Both the position numbers and the translations under genes were made by a program. The notes below the pieces were generated by a model. That model saw nothing but the letters and a program-made list of their open reading frames with translations. It was not told the DNA's origin and made no database searches. Below are positions 19,015-32,300 of a DNA stretch of 64,000 nt, piece after piece. Position 1 is the first letter of the stretch. Every line of letters starts with the position of its first letter. This stretch comes from Istiophorus platypterus (Eukaryota > Chordata > Actinopteri > Istiophoriformes > Istiophoridae): contig CM029121.1 in NCBI GenBank assembly GCA_016859345.1, positions 27,826,527 to 27,890,526 of the forward strand, in the 5' to 3' direction.

Positions 19015-22000
19015 CTGCAGGGGGGGCGGGGAAAAGGCCGGGGGGGGGGGTTTAAAGGGAAACTTCATCATCATTAATTCCTGTTCTTTCTTCATGGCCT
19101 TCTTCTTGATTTTTCACATTAAAAGCCTAGTTATAAAAGGGAAGAAAACTAGACTTTTAAAGTAAAAATTCTGGAGGAAGAGTTAAGTTTTATTTATGGC
19201 AGTTTAACAACACTCAGGGGAAAATTAAGTGGCCTTGAATTTATCAGGACAACAGGTAAACATGGAGGAAGTCTGTATTTACTGGAAAACAAAGCCTCTG
19301 ATATAAACCGGATTCTTTCTGCCAAGGAGGAAAATAAAAACTTTTTCAAAATAAAAACCTGATTCATTCCATTCATCTAGAGATAAAAAGTCCCTTTATA
19401 CCACATTTTATGTCCAACAATTTCAAATTAAAACTCCATTTAAGCAAATTTTATGCAGCACATACAATTCATTCCAAAATAAAAGCCCCTTTGAACACGC
19501 ATTTTGTTGTTCACTCCATAATTTTAAAGATAAAAGCCTTATTTTAACCAAATTGTGCGCAGCTTATTTCATCCCTTATGTACATTTTCAAATTATAGAC
19601 CTTCAGAATGTGTTTTATGTGGCTCATCAAATCGATTTCAAAAGAAAAGCTCCTTTCAACATATTTCATGCAGTTCACTCAATTTCAGATTAAAAGCCAA
19701 TTTAAAAAAGCAGTGCTTATGCAGCTTATTCTGTCAAATTAACCAATTCCAAAATAAAAACCAATCATTGCATCAATTTCTAAAAAACGGTTTTCAGGCG
19801 GCTCGTTCCCTTAATGAGATATAAAACATTTTTGAAGGTTACAAGTATTTTACACTAACAGAAAACATCTTGAAGGCTGAAAAACAGCCTCTGTCACACC
19901 ACCACCAGAGTGTGCGTGTATGTGTGTGTGTCTCTCGCGTACCTTGGCGGCGTAGCTCCACATGTCGATGCGATCCTGAAGCCTCTTCTTGCACTCGGGC
20001 TGTAGACGGACGCGTTTGTCCTGCAGCGCCTCCATTAGACACGACATCTCTGGGGAAGCGAAAGGGAACATGACACATTCACTTATTGTCCTGAGTTGAT
20101 TTGTAGCTTCATTGTTTGATCAGACAATTTAGAGTCAACAGTTAGGAGCCACATCCTCTCCTTTTAGATAAAAAAAAGATATATAATTAAAATAATTTCT
20201 GTTTTAACGCCAATGCTGATATAAGTAAACTTGTGGGGAAGTCTGGTTAACATGCATGTCGCCAGTGCAGTTTCAGCCGGGACCAAAATAAATTTCATGA
20301 TTATATGTAGCACAATTTTTTTTTTAGCCTGAGGCTTGATTTTGTGGGGTTTTATTTATTCAGTGAGGATGGGAGCATTAGAGTGTCCATGTTTTCATGG
20401 ATGAATAAACCGTATCTCTGAATAAATAAAAGCAAAATGGACCCCAAATAAAATCTTTAAAAAGATAAACCTGTTAAATTAAAAAATATCTATATACTGA
20501 ACTGGAAATAACATTTGATGATGATTCATTTGACAGTTGAGATGTAATTTTGCAACAGGAAAAAATGTTTTCTATGGTAAATCACTGACATAGAAATCTA
20601 TTTAATGTAAAAGATTGAACTATATCGTACTCAATTACTAAATTACTAAGATTACTAAATAATCTTAATTTCTACAGAATAAAACAAAAGCCATTAGATA
20701 GAAAAACAGGTTCTGTCTCTTTGATTCATCACAATTCAAAAACAGTGGACCTGTATGAATTTGTAGGGTCTTAACTATCATTAAAATACTTGAGTTATTT
20801 TGCTCTTACTATAATACGATAAAGCTGCTTCTACCAGGTCCAGTCTAATGGAGACCAAACGGTTTGCTGTTTCAAATCTTCTGACAGTTGTGATTAATAT
20901 ATAACTTTACAGTACAACAGCAAGAATCAAGCCAATGGAGGTTAAAAAAAAAACAAAAACATTTGATTTTCATGTCTAAGTCACAGCTGAGGTGTTTGCT
21001 GGTGCGTGGACTCACGGCGCCCCCTGCCAGGCGGGATGGCGGCACAGTGGTGTTTGATGTCCAGAGCGCAGGCCGTGTGAAGGACGGGGTCGACGAAGAT
21101 GTCGGCCTTACTTTCCTTCAGCATGTTCAACACCTCCTGTGGGTGGAGGAGGTGGAGGGGGAGAAAAGAAATTTAGAAAGAGGTGGAAGATGAAACAGCA
21201 GGAAAAGGAAGAAATGGCAAGAAAAAGGGGAGGATGAAGGAGGAGGAGGAGGAAATGGAAGGCAAAGATAAAAAGGAGCGAGAGATAGATGGGGAGGAGG
21301 AGGAGAAAAAGGAGGAAGAGGAAAACAAGAGCAGGATGTCATGTATGAGAAAAAAGATCCTATAAAATATGTTTTCCTACATGAATGATAAGTTTGTTGT
21401 TGGGGGGGGGCTTGTTTACCTTCTTACATCCTTCCTGTTTGATCTTCAGCAGGTTGACCTTCAGACATTCCTCCACCTGCCCCGTCTGCTCCTGAGCCGC
21501 CGCCTCCTCCGGACACAGCCTGGAGATCTGCTCGCACGCACCAACGCGCACGCACGCGCACACACACACACAGAAATACACACACACACGCACACACAGA
21601 CACGCACACACACACACGATCAATAACGCAGCCATCAAGCGTGTTGGTTTTTTTAATCTTTCTGCTTTGACCCACATGACATCTGCTGATGATTTCTGCC
21701 TGTTGGCAGCTTCACTTTCAGAAATTTCCGCCTTTCAGACTTCGTTAGCATCATTCTGCTTTGACTCAGCATCTTCTGACGTCTGACAGAATAAGTAGAG
21801 GAAGCGGCACCTCAGGGCCTTAGTGTACATGAAGGAGCTGAACCGACAGCCTTCATTTTAACATAATTGACACTTATCTAATATATTTTTATATTTCTAA
21901 TGTTTGTGTATTTTTATATTTTAACCTGCTTCCACAATTTTGTGGTTTTCACCCGTTTGATCTGCGTTTTAGTGCCTTGCCAGGAGCCAGATTTCCTTGG

Positions 22001-25000
22001 GGGACGATAATAAAACTGAAGTCAATGATTTGGATTTATTCGCCCCCTCTTCTTTGTTTGGACAAATTATTATTTGCTCCATTCAAGAAAGATTAAGATT
22101 TTTTTTCAACTATTTAAGGGACTTTTGATAACTTCAGAGGTCATGAAACTAAAAATTTAACAATTTTTAAAATGGGCCAAAAGATTTTAGCTAATCACAA
22201 CTGGCAGGTTTCACCTAAATGGCCAATAAAATGTTTGCAGCAGTTTCCTCTCTTCAGCCAATTAAACACTTGTTATCGTCTGCTGCTGAGAAAACAGCAG
22301 ATGACAATGAGTGTGATACAATCAGGGTTAAATGAGTTTACTCCAGTTTCTCACACTTTCCTCCTTTGCCTTTATATACAGATATTTTTATACAGTATCT
22401 GCTATGATCTGATGTTTACAGTGAAACGTGAGCAGTTTAGTAAACAAGAGATTAGTGTTATTTAATGTTTTTGTAGTAACAGGAGATGATAGAAAACATG
22501 AGCTAATCTGGAGCCACTGCTGAGGCAGATTTAAAATGAATCAAGGATGAAACTGTGACACAGACTCAGTTTCTTCATTTTCACTGAAGGAAACCTTTTA
22601 GCTGCTGTGGTTCAATCAAAGAATCTGAAGAAACATCAAAATAATAAAGTAATTTTGGTTTCTTCAAATTACAGAAACTTAGAATTCACAGAACGGTTTC
22701 TGTGTGTGTGTGTATGTCTGTATAGAAGCAGAAATTTGTGAACCTCCTCTGTGCAATGGAGCTGCAGCTGAGGGTCCAGCCTATAGTCCAGCGCCGACTC
22801 CTGCAGGATGACCCGGATCTGGTCCTCGCAGTCCGAAGACAATCGCTGCCACGACACACAAACACACACGTGAACATTCTCACATTTTAACTCTTTATTT
22901 GAAGAACTAATTTCAGGTTCTTGAGACCTCTTAAATATTCAGACTGATTTTATATATTATATATAAAGTACTATATCATCTTCTACTATACTTTAAAAAT
23001 AGTGACTGTTTTAGTTGCAAATATCAAACATGTTTAAAAGATCTTTAAGAGAAGGACTGGCAGCGACCACATCTGGAGACTTAAGAATAGAATCTTTACA
23101 TTAACTCCCTATGATTCCATCAGCCGGCTGTCAGCACCAGCTGACCCAAGACCGGGACAGACCCGGACAGACCCAGACCGGCTCGTCAGACCCGCCACCC
23201 ACTCAGCGGCCCTGAGATGTGCGTGGAGTTTAGAGGCGGCTGCGGCTCTGACCTGGTCGGCGTACTTGAGCTTGAGGCAGGAGATGACCTGACCCTCCAG
23301 CTCGCTGTCGGCCGTCGCCTTGTTCAGGATGGACTGGCAGAACTTGGGGATGTCGGCTTTGCAGGCTTTCCTCAGCACCGGGTTCAGCCTGTAGTCTGGA
23401 CACACACACAGACACACACGTCAGGGGTCGCACCTGTGGCCCTGATGGCGCTGACAGACCAGATGTGGGCCCATCTGTGTACCTGTGTTCTGCGTGATCT
23501 GTCGCTTCGTGATCATCTGTTTGCATTTGGGATCCATCAGCTCGCTGTTCTTGTTCTGTTTCAGACACTGCAGAACGTTCTTCCCCTCTGACTCTGTACA
23601 GAACCGCTGGAACAAAAGACAGACACACACACACGCTCAGAAGAGCTGTGACGTCCATGTCCCTCTTGGAAACTCATACACGAGACACTGATGTCGCTGG
23701 AAATTTAAGACACAAACACATACTCTTGGGGATACATGAGCATTGCAGCAAAAAATTCATAGTTGGATATAAAATGATTTAGTCTCTAGGTTGGGATATT
23801 TTAGAGGAAAAAAATATTTTTACTTTTTGATAAAATATTGACTTTAACCACCGTTTACATTGTTGTAATTAATATCTAATAATTAGTTCACTCGACTTGG
23901 GCTGAACATTGTTGACATAGTTCACACAATCAACTACTCTATGAGCCATGTTCTCACAACAGAACAATAAATTGTCAGTTCTTTAGTCCACAGAATTGAA
24001 CAGAACTGAGTTGAAAACAAGTGGAGTGTTTAACTGGACAGTCTGTGACATTAAATACATAAGGCAGCTACATCTACCAATGAAAATAAAACTTTTTATG
24101 CATCATTCTCTGTGGAAAAGTTTCATGATGCCCAGTTCCTGATCACGTGACCCTGGTCTCACCAGACCTACCCTGATCATGTGCTTGCAGACTCTCATCA
24201 GCTGGTAGTCCAGTTCGGGATCCACCATCTCCACCTCCTGTAGCTTGAAGATCCGCTGGTGGCAACGGGAAGTCAACTTGCGCTTGTTTTCCTTCAGACA
24301 CTCTATAACCTGCAGAGATATAGACCAACAGACTTGACTGTGGGTGAACCTGATGCAGAGCGTAGCTTCTAAACCAGTGAATGAAAGAAGCAAATACAGA
24401 TGCTACAGCCAGAACTGGTTCTAAAGTTTAGACCTTTTATTTCCTGTTTCACAGTTAACACCACTTTCTAGCACATAACAAAGTTATTTTTGGAAAACAA
24501 AAAAAGGTCTTCACTGTGTTTATTTCACACTGTTGATCATGTGTTCTCACGTTAGTAACAACGTCTCAGTCCTCAGACATTTTTCAATCTCTCTGGTTCC
24601 ATTGTGGTAGAGGCAATGTGAATCGGGAAAATAATTCACTTTTCTCTTATTGCTCTTTAATTTTTATCTCAGTTTTAGTAAAGACCACAGACTTTTATAA
24701 ATCTGTGTGTAATGCTATTTATCCTCAGGGTACAGATGTTCACTCCTGGTGGCTCAGTAGAAATGATGGAAGGATGCTGAACTGACCATGTTGTTAAATC
24801 CTTTAATTATTTTATATTATTCCTTATATACTACATTTTAATATTCTGAATATTTGCTGCTTTTATTTCCAACACTGTTCCAGGTCTTTACTGCAAAAAA
24901 ACCCTTTAGTTTCTTGAACTTGAAATGTTTCTCATCATTTAATCTCTTGAACTGAGCACAGTTCTTCTCTACAGCCAATAATTCACTGTGTGAACTAAAC

Positions 25001-28000
25001 TGGAGACTGATGGAACCTGAAAGACTTTTTTTTTAATAAATAGTTCACAGTCTTTTCCACTTTTTTTTACTACTGTGCTGAGGTTTGACAGCGCCCGTAA
25101 AAGTGAAATGTGCATCTATGTAAAGAGGCAGAAATGTGCGTGTTTGCCCGTGCGACCTCTGACCTGCGCGTTGCCGTACGCCACATTCTGACACAGCCTG
25201 GTGATGTCCTGCTTGCAGGAGTCGTACAGCTCCGGCTCCAGGCGGATGTCCTCCGACTGCAGAGGTTCCAGAGGGATTTAGGTGGATTTACAGAAAACAC
25301 ACAGGCAGAAAGAAAAAAAGAAAGAGAAAAAGAAAAACAGACTGAGACCGGCTTAGGGACACATCTCGGCATCGAAAGAGAGATGAACAGTCGGATGAAA
25401 AACATGAAATGCAGATCTGTACTGAGGTTTTACAATTGTTTGACTGGAAAGTTTTAACAGTTTGATGGACAAGAAGCTCAACATTGGATCCACTGAACCT
25501 CGCAAATCCTGCTTGATGTAGAAAGACAAACATTAAAACCAGTAACTGGTTTTAATGTTTTGGCTGATTGATGTATAGTAAAATTCATACATTCCTCTTT
25601 AACTAAAACAAGCAAACTCTTTTTCACTTGTTTTATTTCATAAATTTCCTGTCCCTGTGCTGCCACCTCTCTCCGAAAGAGCAGCGACAGCTCTGTGGAA
25701 ACCTCAACATCAGGCAGAAAAACGCCGGCGCAGCGACCGGCGGCGGCGGCCGGGTCCGACGCGCCGCTGAACGTACCATCTCCACCTCCTCCACCCTCAG
25801 CTGTTTGCGACACTTGACGGACACCCGCTGTTCCTTGGCCTCCTGCAGTGTGTCGTTCCTCACAGTGGTGCTGAGGCAGATCACCACGTCCACCCTGAGA
25901 CGACGGAGAACACGAGGTCATTCACCCCAGCCGGAAACATATCTAAACAACATTGTTTTTACTACCCTTCATCACAGGTCTAAAAGACAACACAACACAA
26001 CCACAGTGCCCCCCGACATTATTCCATCTTATTAATTTTAGATGACTTTCAGACACTGTACAGACTAAGCCCAGTTTAAATCTCACAGGAAGTCCCTCAG
26101 CGTTGCCAGAGCAGCCTGTTACTCATCTTTCATGGAGGAAAATAAAAACAACCCCAGGTTTCTTCTCTTCTTCTGTAGCCGGCCTGATTGAGAGTCAAAG
26201 CTCAATGGATCCATGTATTCCTATAGCTCTCAGTAGTGGTGTTTCATGAGCTTTCTTAATGATAAACTTATAACTATTAGAGACTAATTTCACCTCCTCC
26301 TGCCCTCAACATGGCATCAAACATAGGAACCTTGGAAACGGAGCCTTAGAAACAGCTTTAGAACCTGATATATTCAGACAGTTTCTCTCCCATCGACCTT
26401 TGCTGGCCATCAACGATTTCTTCATCCAAACTAAGCTGCTTAAGGAAGATTTACCCTTATTTAGCAAATCTCTAATAGATGTAATCAATACGTCCTTATT
26501 AACAGTCCATGTACTGCAGTCACTTTAAATAGCTGTAACTGAACCTCTTCTTAAACAGCCTACCCTTGATCCAGGTGTTTTAGCCACTATAGACCCATAT
26601 CCAACCTTCCTTTTCTCTAAGATCATTGACAAAGCTGTCGCCAACCAGTTGTGTGGCTTTCCACATCATATTTTTGACACACTGGTTAAAAAAAACAGAC
26701 AAATGATGTTCTAGCTGGAGGACAAATGCAAGCTTTTCATTGCCGCCGTCACCAAGTGTCCTCATGGGGGAACGTTATGTCTCTGTAAATAATAACTATA
26801 AAGAGTAACATTCTAGACCTGCTCTATATGAAAAGTTCCCTTTTGCTCTTTACTATCATGTTGATCAGCTTGTGGCACCCTAGATGTAACATGTCATGAC
26901 ACCCAGGCTGGAAACCACGACAGTAAAATCATGCAAGTGCATAGTGTGTTGGTGTATTCATTGGTCATTTTTAACGTTATCACTAATATTTTCTGAACAA
27001 TATATTAACAAGTCTGCACTGCTCTGACTTTGAGACGCCTGCAAGTTTTTGGCCAACACTCGTTATATTTTTGTGTGTCAGTGATACTGACACTCACACA
27101 GCTCTAAATATGAAACCGCAACCCGCTTAACACTGATCAGAGATCGCTGCTTCATATTAGGTCTTTTAACATTCAAAGAGCCAGATTTGTTTTTCCCCCC
27201 CCCCAAACTTAAAAAAGTCCACTTCCACATGTCTGGCAATATTTCAGACTTTTCCTCAGCATTTTCTGGACAGCGAAATGGAAAAAAAAAAAGAAAGCGG
27301 CTGATGGCCGCGAAGGTTATGATCCACCAGTCGCCAGTCTTCCTCTGAAACACTGAGGTCTGAAAACCTCAGGAGGAACTTTGGAAGACTGAACTGAACC
27401 AGCCATCATTTATGAAACCAGCTGATATAATAATTTAGGCTCAAGGCTTTGTAGCAGCTGGTGGGATAAAGACTGAGATGCAGCTGAAGGAAGCCTGAGA
27501 CTGAATTGTTTTGGGGTTTTTTTTTTTTACATATTCCATAAATTTATAAGTAATTTTTTTCTGGATTTGTCCTCTCTGCTGCATCCGTCTCTCAAACCCC
27601 CCGTCGATCTTGGCCTCTTACTTCTTCTTGATGTTGGGACACAGTTTGAGGACGTCCTCTTTGCAGGCCGTCTTGAACTTGTAGGAGAAGCGGAAATCTT
27701 TGATCTGGATCTGAGGACAGAGACACAGACAGACAGACAGGGCTGCTGATTCGTGATGAACCCGGCAGGTAAGACAAACACCTACACGTCGGCGGTTATC
27801 TATTAGGATGTTTGGGGTTTTTTTGTTCTGACAGAGGCGTTCAATGTTGCCGTTGAGCTGAAGCAACAACGGTCCACTCACCAGCTGGAAGTGCGTCACC
27901 CCCACCGCACACTTCTCATTCATCTCCTTCTGGTGCTTGTTCTGGACCAGACACTCCATCAGATCACCGGTGTCGATCTGGTTGTCAGCCACCTCCTGAC

Positions 28001-28774
28001 GGACGGAGACGGAGACAGAGACAGAGACAGAGAGACAGACAGGTAGGACCAAAAAAAAAAAAAAAAAAAAAGCACAGACGTGTCGCTTTTATAAATGACG
28101 TTCTGACTCACTCTCAACCACTAAACATCTTCCAGTTTTTTGCGTTTTAAAGAAAAAAGAAAGGAAAAAAATAGAGCAATCAATATGAGTGATGCAAATG
28201 GCTCTCCAGCCACCATGTGCAATTTAATTCTGTAATAAATGTCTCATTTTCTCCAGAAACATGAATGAATCTTCACCACAGTGTAAATACTATTACAAAA
28301 TGTCTGACAGGTTTTATATCATCACATCACCCAAAACTATGAGTATGTATGTTAATGGACAATGTGTGTGTTGCTCTATGAAAAACAAACTATTCATTCA
28401 GAAAAAAGCTTTGGTGTCTGAAATGCTCATGAAAAAAAAGAAAAAAAAAAGAAATAGGATTAAAAGTTAGATAAGTTTGGTCCTTAAAGTCTTAATTTGG
28501 TTCCCTGGACCTTAACGGTTCATGTGAAACCTCTCAGGCTTTTCTCTCTTCTCTGCGGCATGTTGTGCTTCGGAGGAGTTTTTAAACTCTTGGCCTCCTT
28601 GACTCAGAGCAGGGAATCTCTTTTTGATGGAGCTGAACCAACATTTCTTAAAAAAAACCTCTTCCACTAAGCCTGGGTTTCAGAAGTGAATCTCTCAGTG
28701 AAGACTTACGTGGCAGTGGGACTGGATGACGGGTTCACAGGCTCTCATGAGCAGCGCCTCGATCTGGATATCCT

Positions 28775-28827
<53 letters not shown>

Positions 28828-29281
28828 GGTTCACATGCTTTTATTCCATCACTTAGAATAGATTCCTGATCTGGGGGGACTACACTATATACTACTACTT
28901 ACAGTTTACTGCTTCTGGACTCGTACGTGTTCAGTCAACATACATAGTGTTTTATAAAAGAAGAAAATGGTACAACACATCAAACATAAACCGTCAGTCA
29001 AGGTGGGACTTTACAATGTGAATATTTTTACTTGATCGGCGAAAAATCATTTTTCCCTCAAATACACTTTAAATATTGTCATCAACAAAGTTTTGTTCTC
29101 AAAACAATAAAAAAACAATAAAAAAGTGTGTTTTTTCAGTCTGGATACTGAGAGTCATGAGTAAAGTCTGACCCTCTCACACTTCAGACCCAAACCTGCT
29201 GCGGGTTAATATGCTCTTAGGGAGTTTGGTCTTATTTTGTCCTTAGCTGCTGAACCAGTGGGAGTATTATGGGATGATGAT

Positions 29282-29313
<32 letters not shown>

Positions 29314-32300
29314 TGTGGTAGTTACCTCCGACTCTAGCTCCGTCAGGTTGCCCACCACATCCCTGCAGTCGGACACCAGATCCTCCAGGTGGTCCTGCAG
29401 ACACTCCAGCTCCTGTCCGGCCTCCGTCTTCTCGCTGCACCACTTGCCCAGGTCGGTCATGCAGCGCCTCTGCAGCTCGGGGTCCAGCTTCACATCCAGC
29501 GCCCTCTGGTGGAGGATCCTCTGCACCTCCACCTTACAGTCCCTGGATAGCTGTTGGGGGGGGTCCCGGTTAAAAACAGCTCCTTCTATTGTTCACAGAC
29601 ATCCTTAAACTGATACTCCACTGTAGAGTTTTAGTATCCGTGTCCTTTTTACGGTATTATTTTCAAAAGTGATCGTTTAAAGTTTATAGATTTACAAGTG
29701 AGTTTATTTAGATTCTCGCAAATTGCTTTACAATACAAAGACAAAAGGCAACGTCCATTAAATAAGACATGAAAATGATAAAAAAAAAAAATTAGATGAA
29801 AATATACGTCGCCCATAAAATAATCCACCAGTTGTGATGATTCTATTAAATTAACTTGTTTCACTACAAAATTCTGCCATTTTAAAAGTTGGTGTAACCA
29901 GGCTTTAATACAGAACTTCAGCACTTAACTTAGATTTTAAGGAAGATTTGGTTGTTGGGAGAGATACTGAGGATAAAATGAATTAGAACGATGGATTATG
30001 CTACTGATTCCCCTGAAATAAAAACTGGTCAAAATTCAAATTCCTCCCAACCGACGACAAGTCGAGCTGACGCTTTCGCTTCTGTTCGCGGAGGAGGAAG
30101 CTACAACCTTCAGACTGAAAGCACCTGATACTAGAACAATACATTTGGGTGGAGTATCACTCCAAGGACATCCAGCACATGTAACACGGATGATTTTATC
30201 AAAGAGCGTAATTCAATTAATCACTACGACCACATAAAATGTTCTCTCCACAACTGGAGCGTTTGATCGATTCTTCACATCGCATTTTCAGCGGCTCGTT
30301 TCAAGATAAATGAAAATAAATCAGCTCCCGCATGCAACAAAAGCAGATAAGAATTACCAGAACGCAATCACTTCCCCTTACAAAAAAAGGCCTGTTGTCA
30401 CGACAGATTTGTCAGGCTTCCAGTGATCATGAGCGGTTTTAGCGGCGGGACGTACTCACGGTGAGACCTTGGCTTTCACCTTCGGACGCTTCGCCCGGGA
30501 GCTACGAGAATATTCTCTGGTCAGTGACAATGTTCACACAAAGCTCTCCGGTGCACGTTTATATCGTCAGATCAGACATTTAGCTGCTGCTTTAAAGAAA
30601 CTTCCAGGGAGTGAAAAAAAGGGGGGGGGGCTCAACTTTAAGATTAAAAACAAACAAACAGCAGCGAGGGGAAAGCTCAGATTCCGCTCCACGTTTTCTC
30701 ACTTACTCCTGCTGGCATCTGGCCTCCCAGCCGCCATTTCCTCAGTCACCACACTATGATGGAGACGAACGGCCTTTTGTTTGTGGCACTCCCACAAACA
30801 CAAAATGCTACAATTATATGTGAGCACAGAATTACCCCTGAACCACCACACGGGCGGATTCAGAGGTTTTTTCTGCTTTTGGTAGAAAATGGTTCAGAAT
30901 GAAAATTATTCATTAGACTGAGGTCTGAAGATTTTCTCTGTTGCCCCTGAAATGTGAACCTACAGTTGCAGACAGACAGACATAGACAGAAAGATAAACA
31001 GAGACAGACAGATAGAGACAGATGGACAGACGAGCGTTAAAGCCTCCCCCGTCCTCCTGGAGCCATCGCGGCAGCAGAGACTCACCCGGCGTCCCTGCTC
31101 CACCGAGCGGTAGGCGTGGCGGTACAGGCAGGAGAAGATGGCGCCAGGCGGCATCATCTCGCTGGTCTCGTTCCAGCCATGAGTGTGGCAGAGCCGGGCG
31201 GCGTCGCCCTGACACTTCTTATACAGGATGGGATCCAACCTGGGGGAGGGGGCAACATAGGAAACAATGCCCTAATTAACAGATCGATCCTGAACTTTTT
31301 TTTTTTAACTAAAAAAGACTGTCATTTTCCCTCCCGCTATAATTTATCTGAAATTAACATAAATTCTGATTGTTAAACAATTTCAAAAAGTCTTCCTTTT
31401 ACATATTAAACGCAATAAAAACAAAAAAAATATTCAAAGTTATTTAAAATAACATGACTCCAGTTGCTGGTCGTGTTTCCATATTAGGATAAAGTGAATC
31501 TGAAGCCTAATGTGTTGCAAAAAGGAAAAATTGAGAAAACGTTTCCATCCACTGGTTTGGAGCCAATAAACTGGGCGGAGCAGTGTCGTCAGAAGGTGGC
31601 GCTGTAGGCTGCAGTGAAGGAAGTTTTTTTTTTCTTTAAGAGAATTTTGCCTCTTCTGATGAATAAAAAATACACTGATGGGAACAGGGCGGCTGCGGTT
31701 TCTAATGTAAACCCTCTTAGTGTTTTAACTGCTGACTGTAAATCAACCGGTGTACGTGCAATGACTCACTTCCAGTCCCGGGCGATAAAGTACTGCAGCT
31801 CCAGCAGCCTGTGTTCACAGTCCTCCACCATCTTCTCGGTGTAGAGATGCTCCATCAGACAGGACAGGATCCTGCGGGGACAACGGCAGGGACACAGACA
31901 GCGGTAAATCAAACAGACGCCACGTGGAACACCAGGTCCCAGGGAGCAGAGGGGGACTCACATGGGGTCTCCGTTACGGATGTGCTTGCAGGCGGTCTGG
32001 ATGACGGACTCGCAGGCCTCGTTCAGCGCCCGATCGATGCGGTAGTCAGCCCCGGGGTCGGCCTCCTGGATCAGGGTTTGGAGCTGGGGATGGAAAGGAA
32101 AAAAAAACACACAAAACAAAACTCATCAATGATAAAACTTTGATTCCAGCTCTGCTCAGTGGGGTGCCAAAAGGCATGCCAGGAAATGTGGGAAGGTATT
32201 TAACTGAGGCAGAATTAGACAGTAGGTCTGAGCATCGAGAACCTGGGAGCAGGAAGCAGGAACTGGTTCTATATTTAAAAACATCTGGGAATTTGTAAAC

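Noticed and set aside
19330..19800. Possible CRISPR-like spaced repeats
   Set aside because: Vertebrate intron, diverged repeats with no constant spacer; a decayed tandem repeat instead.
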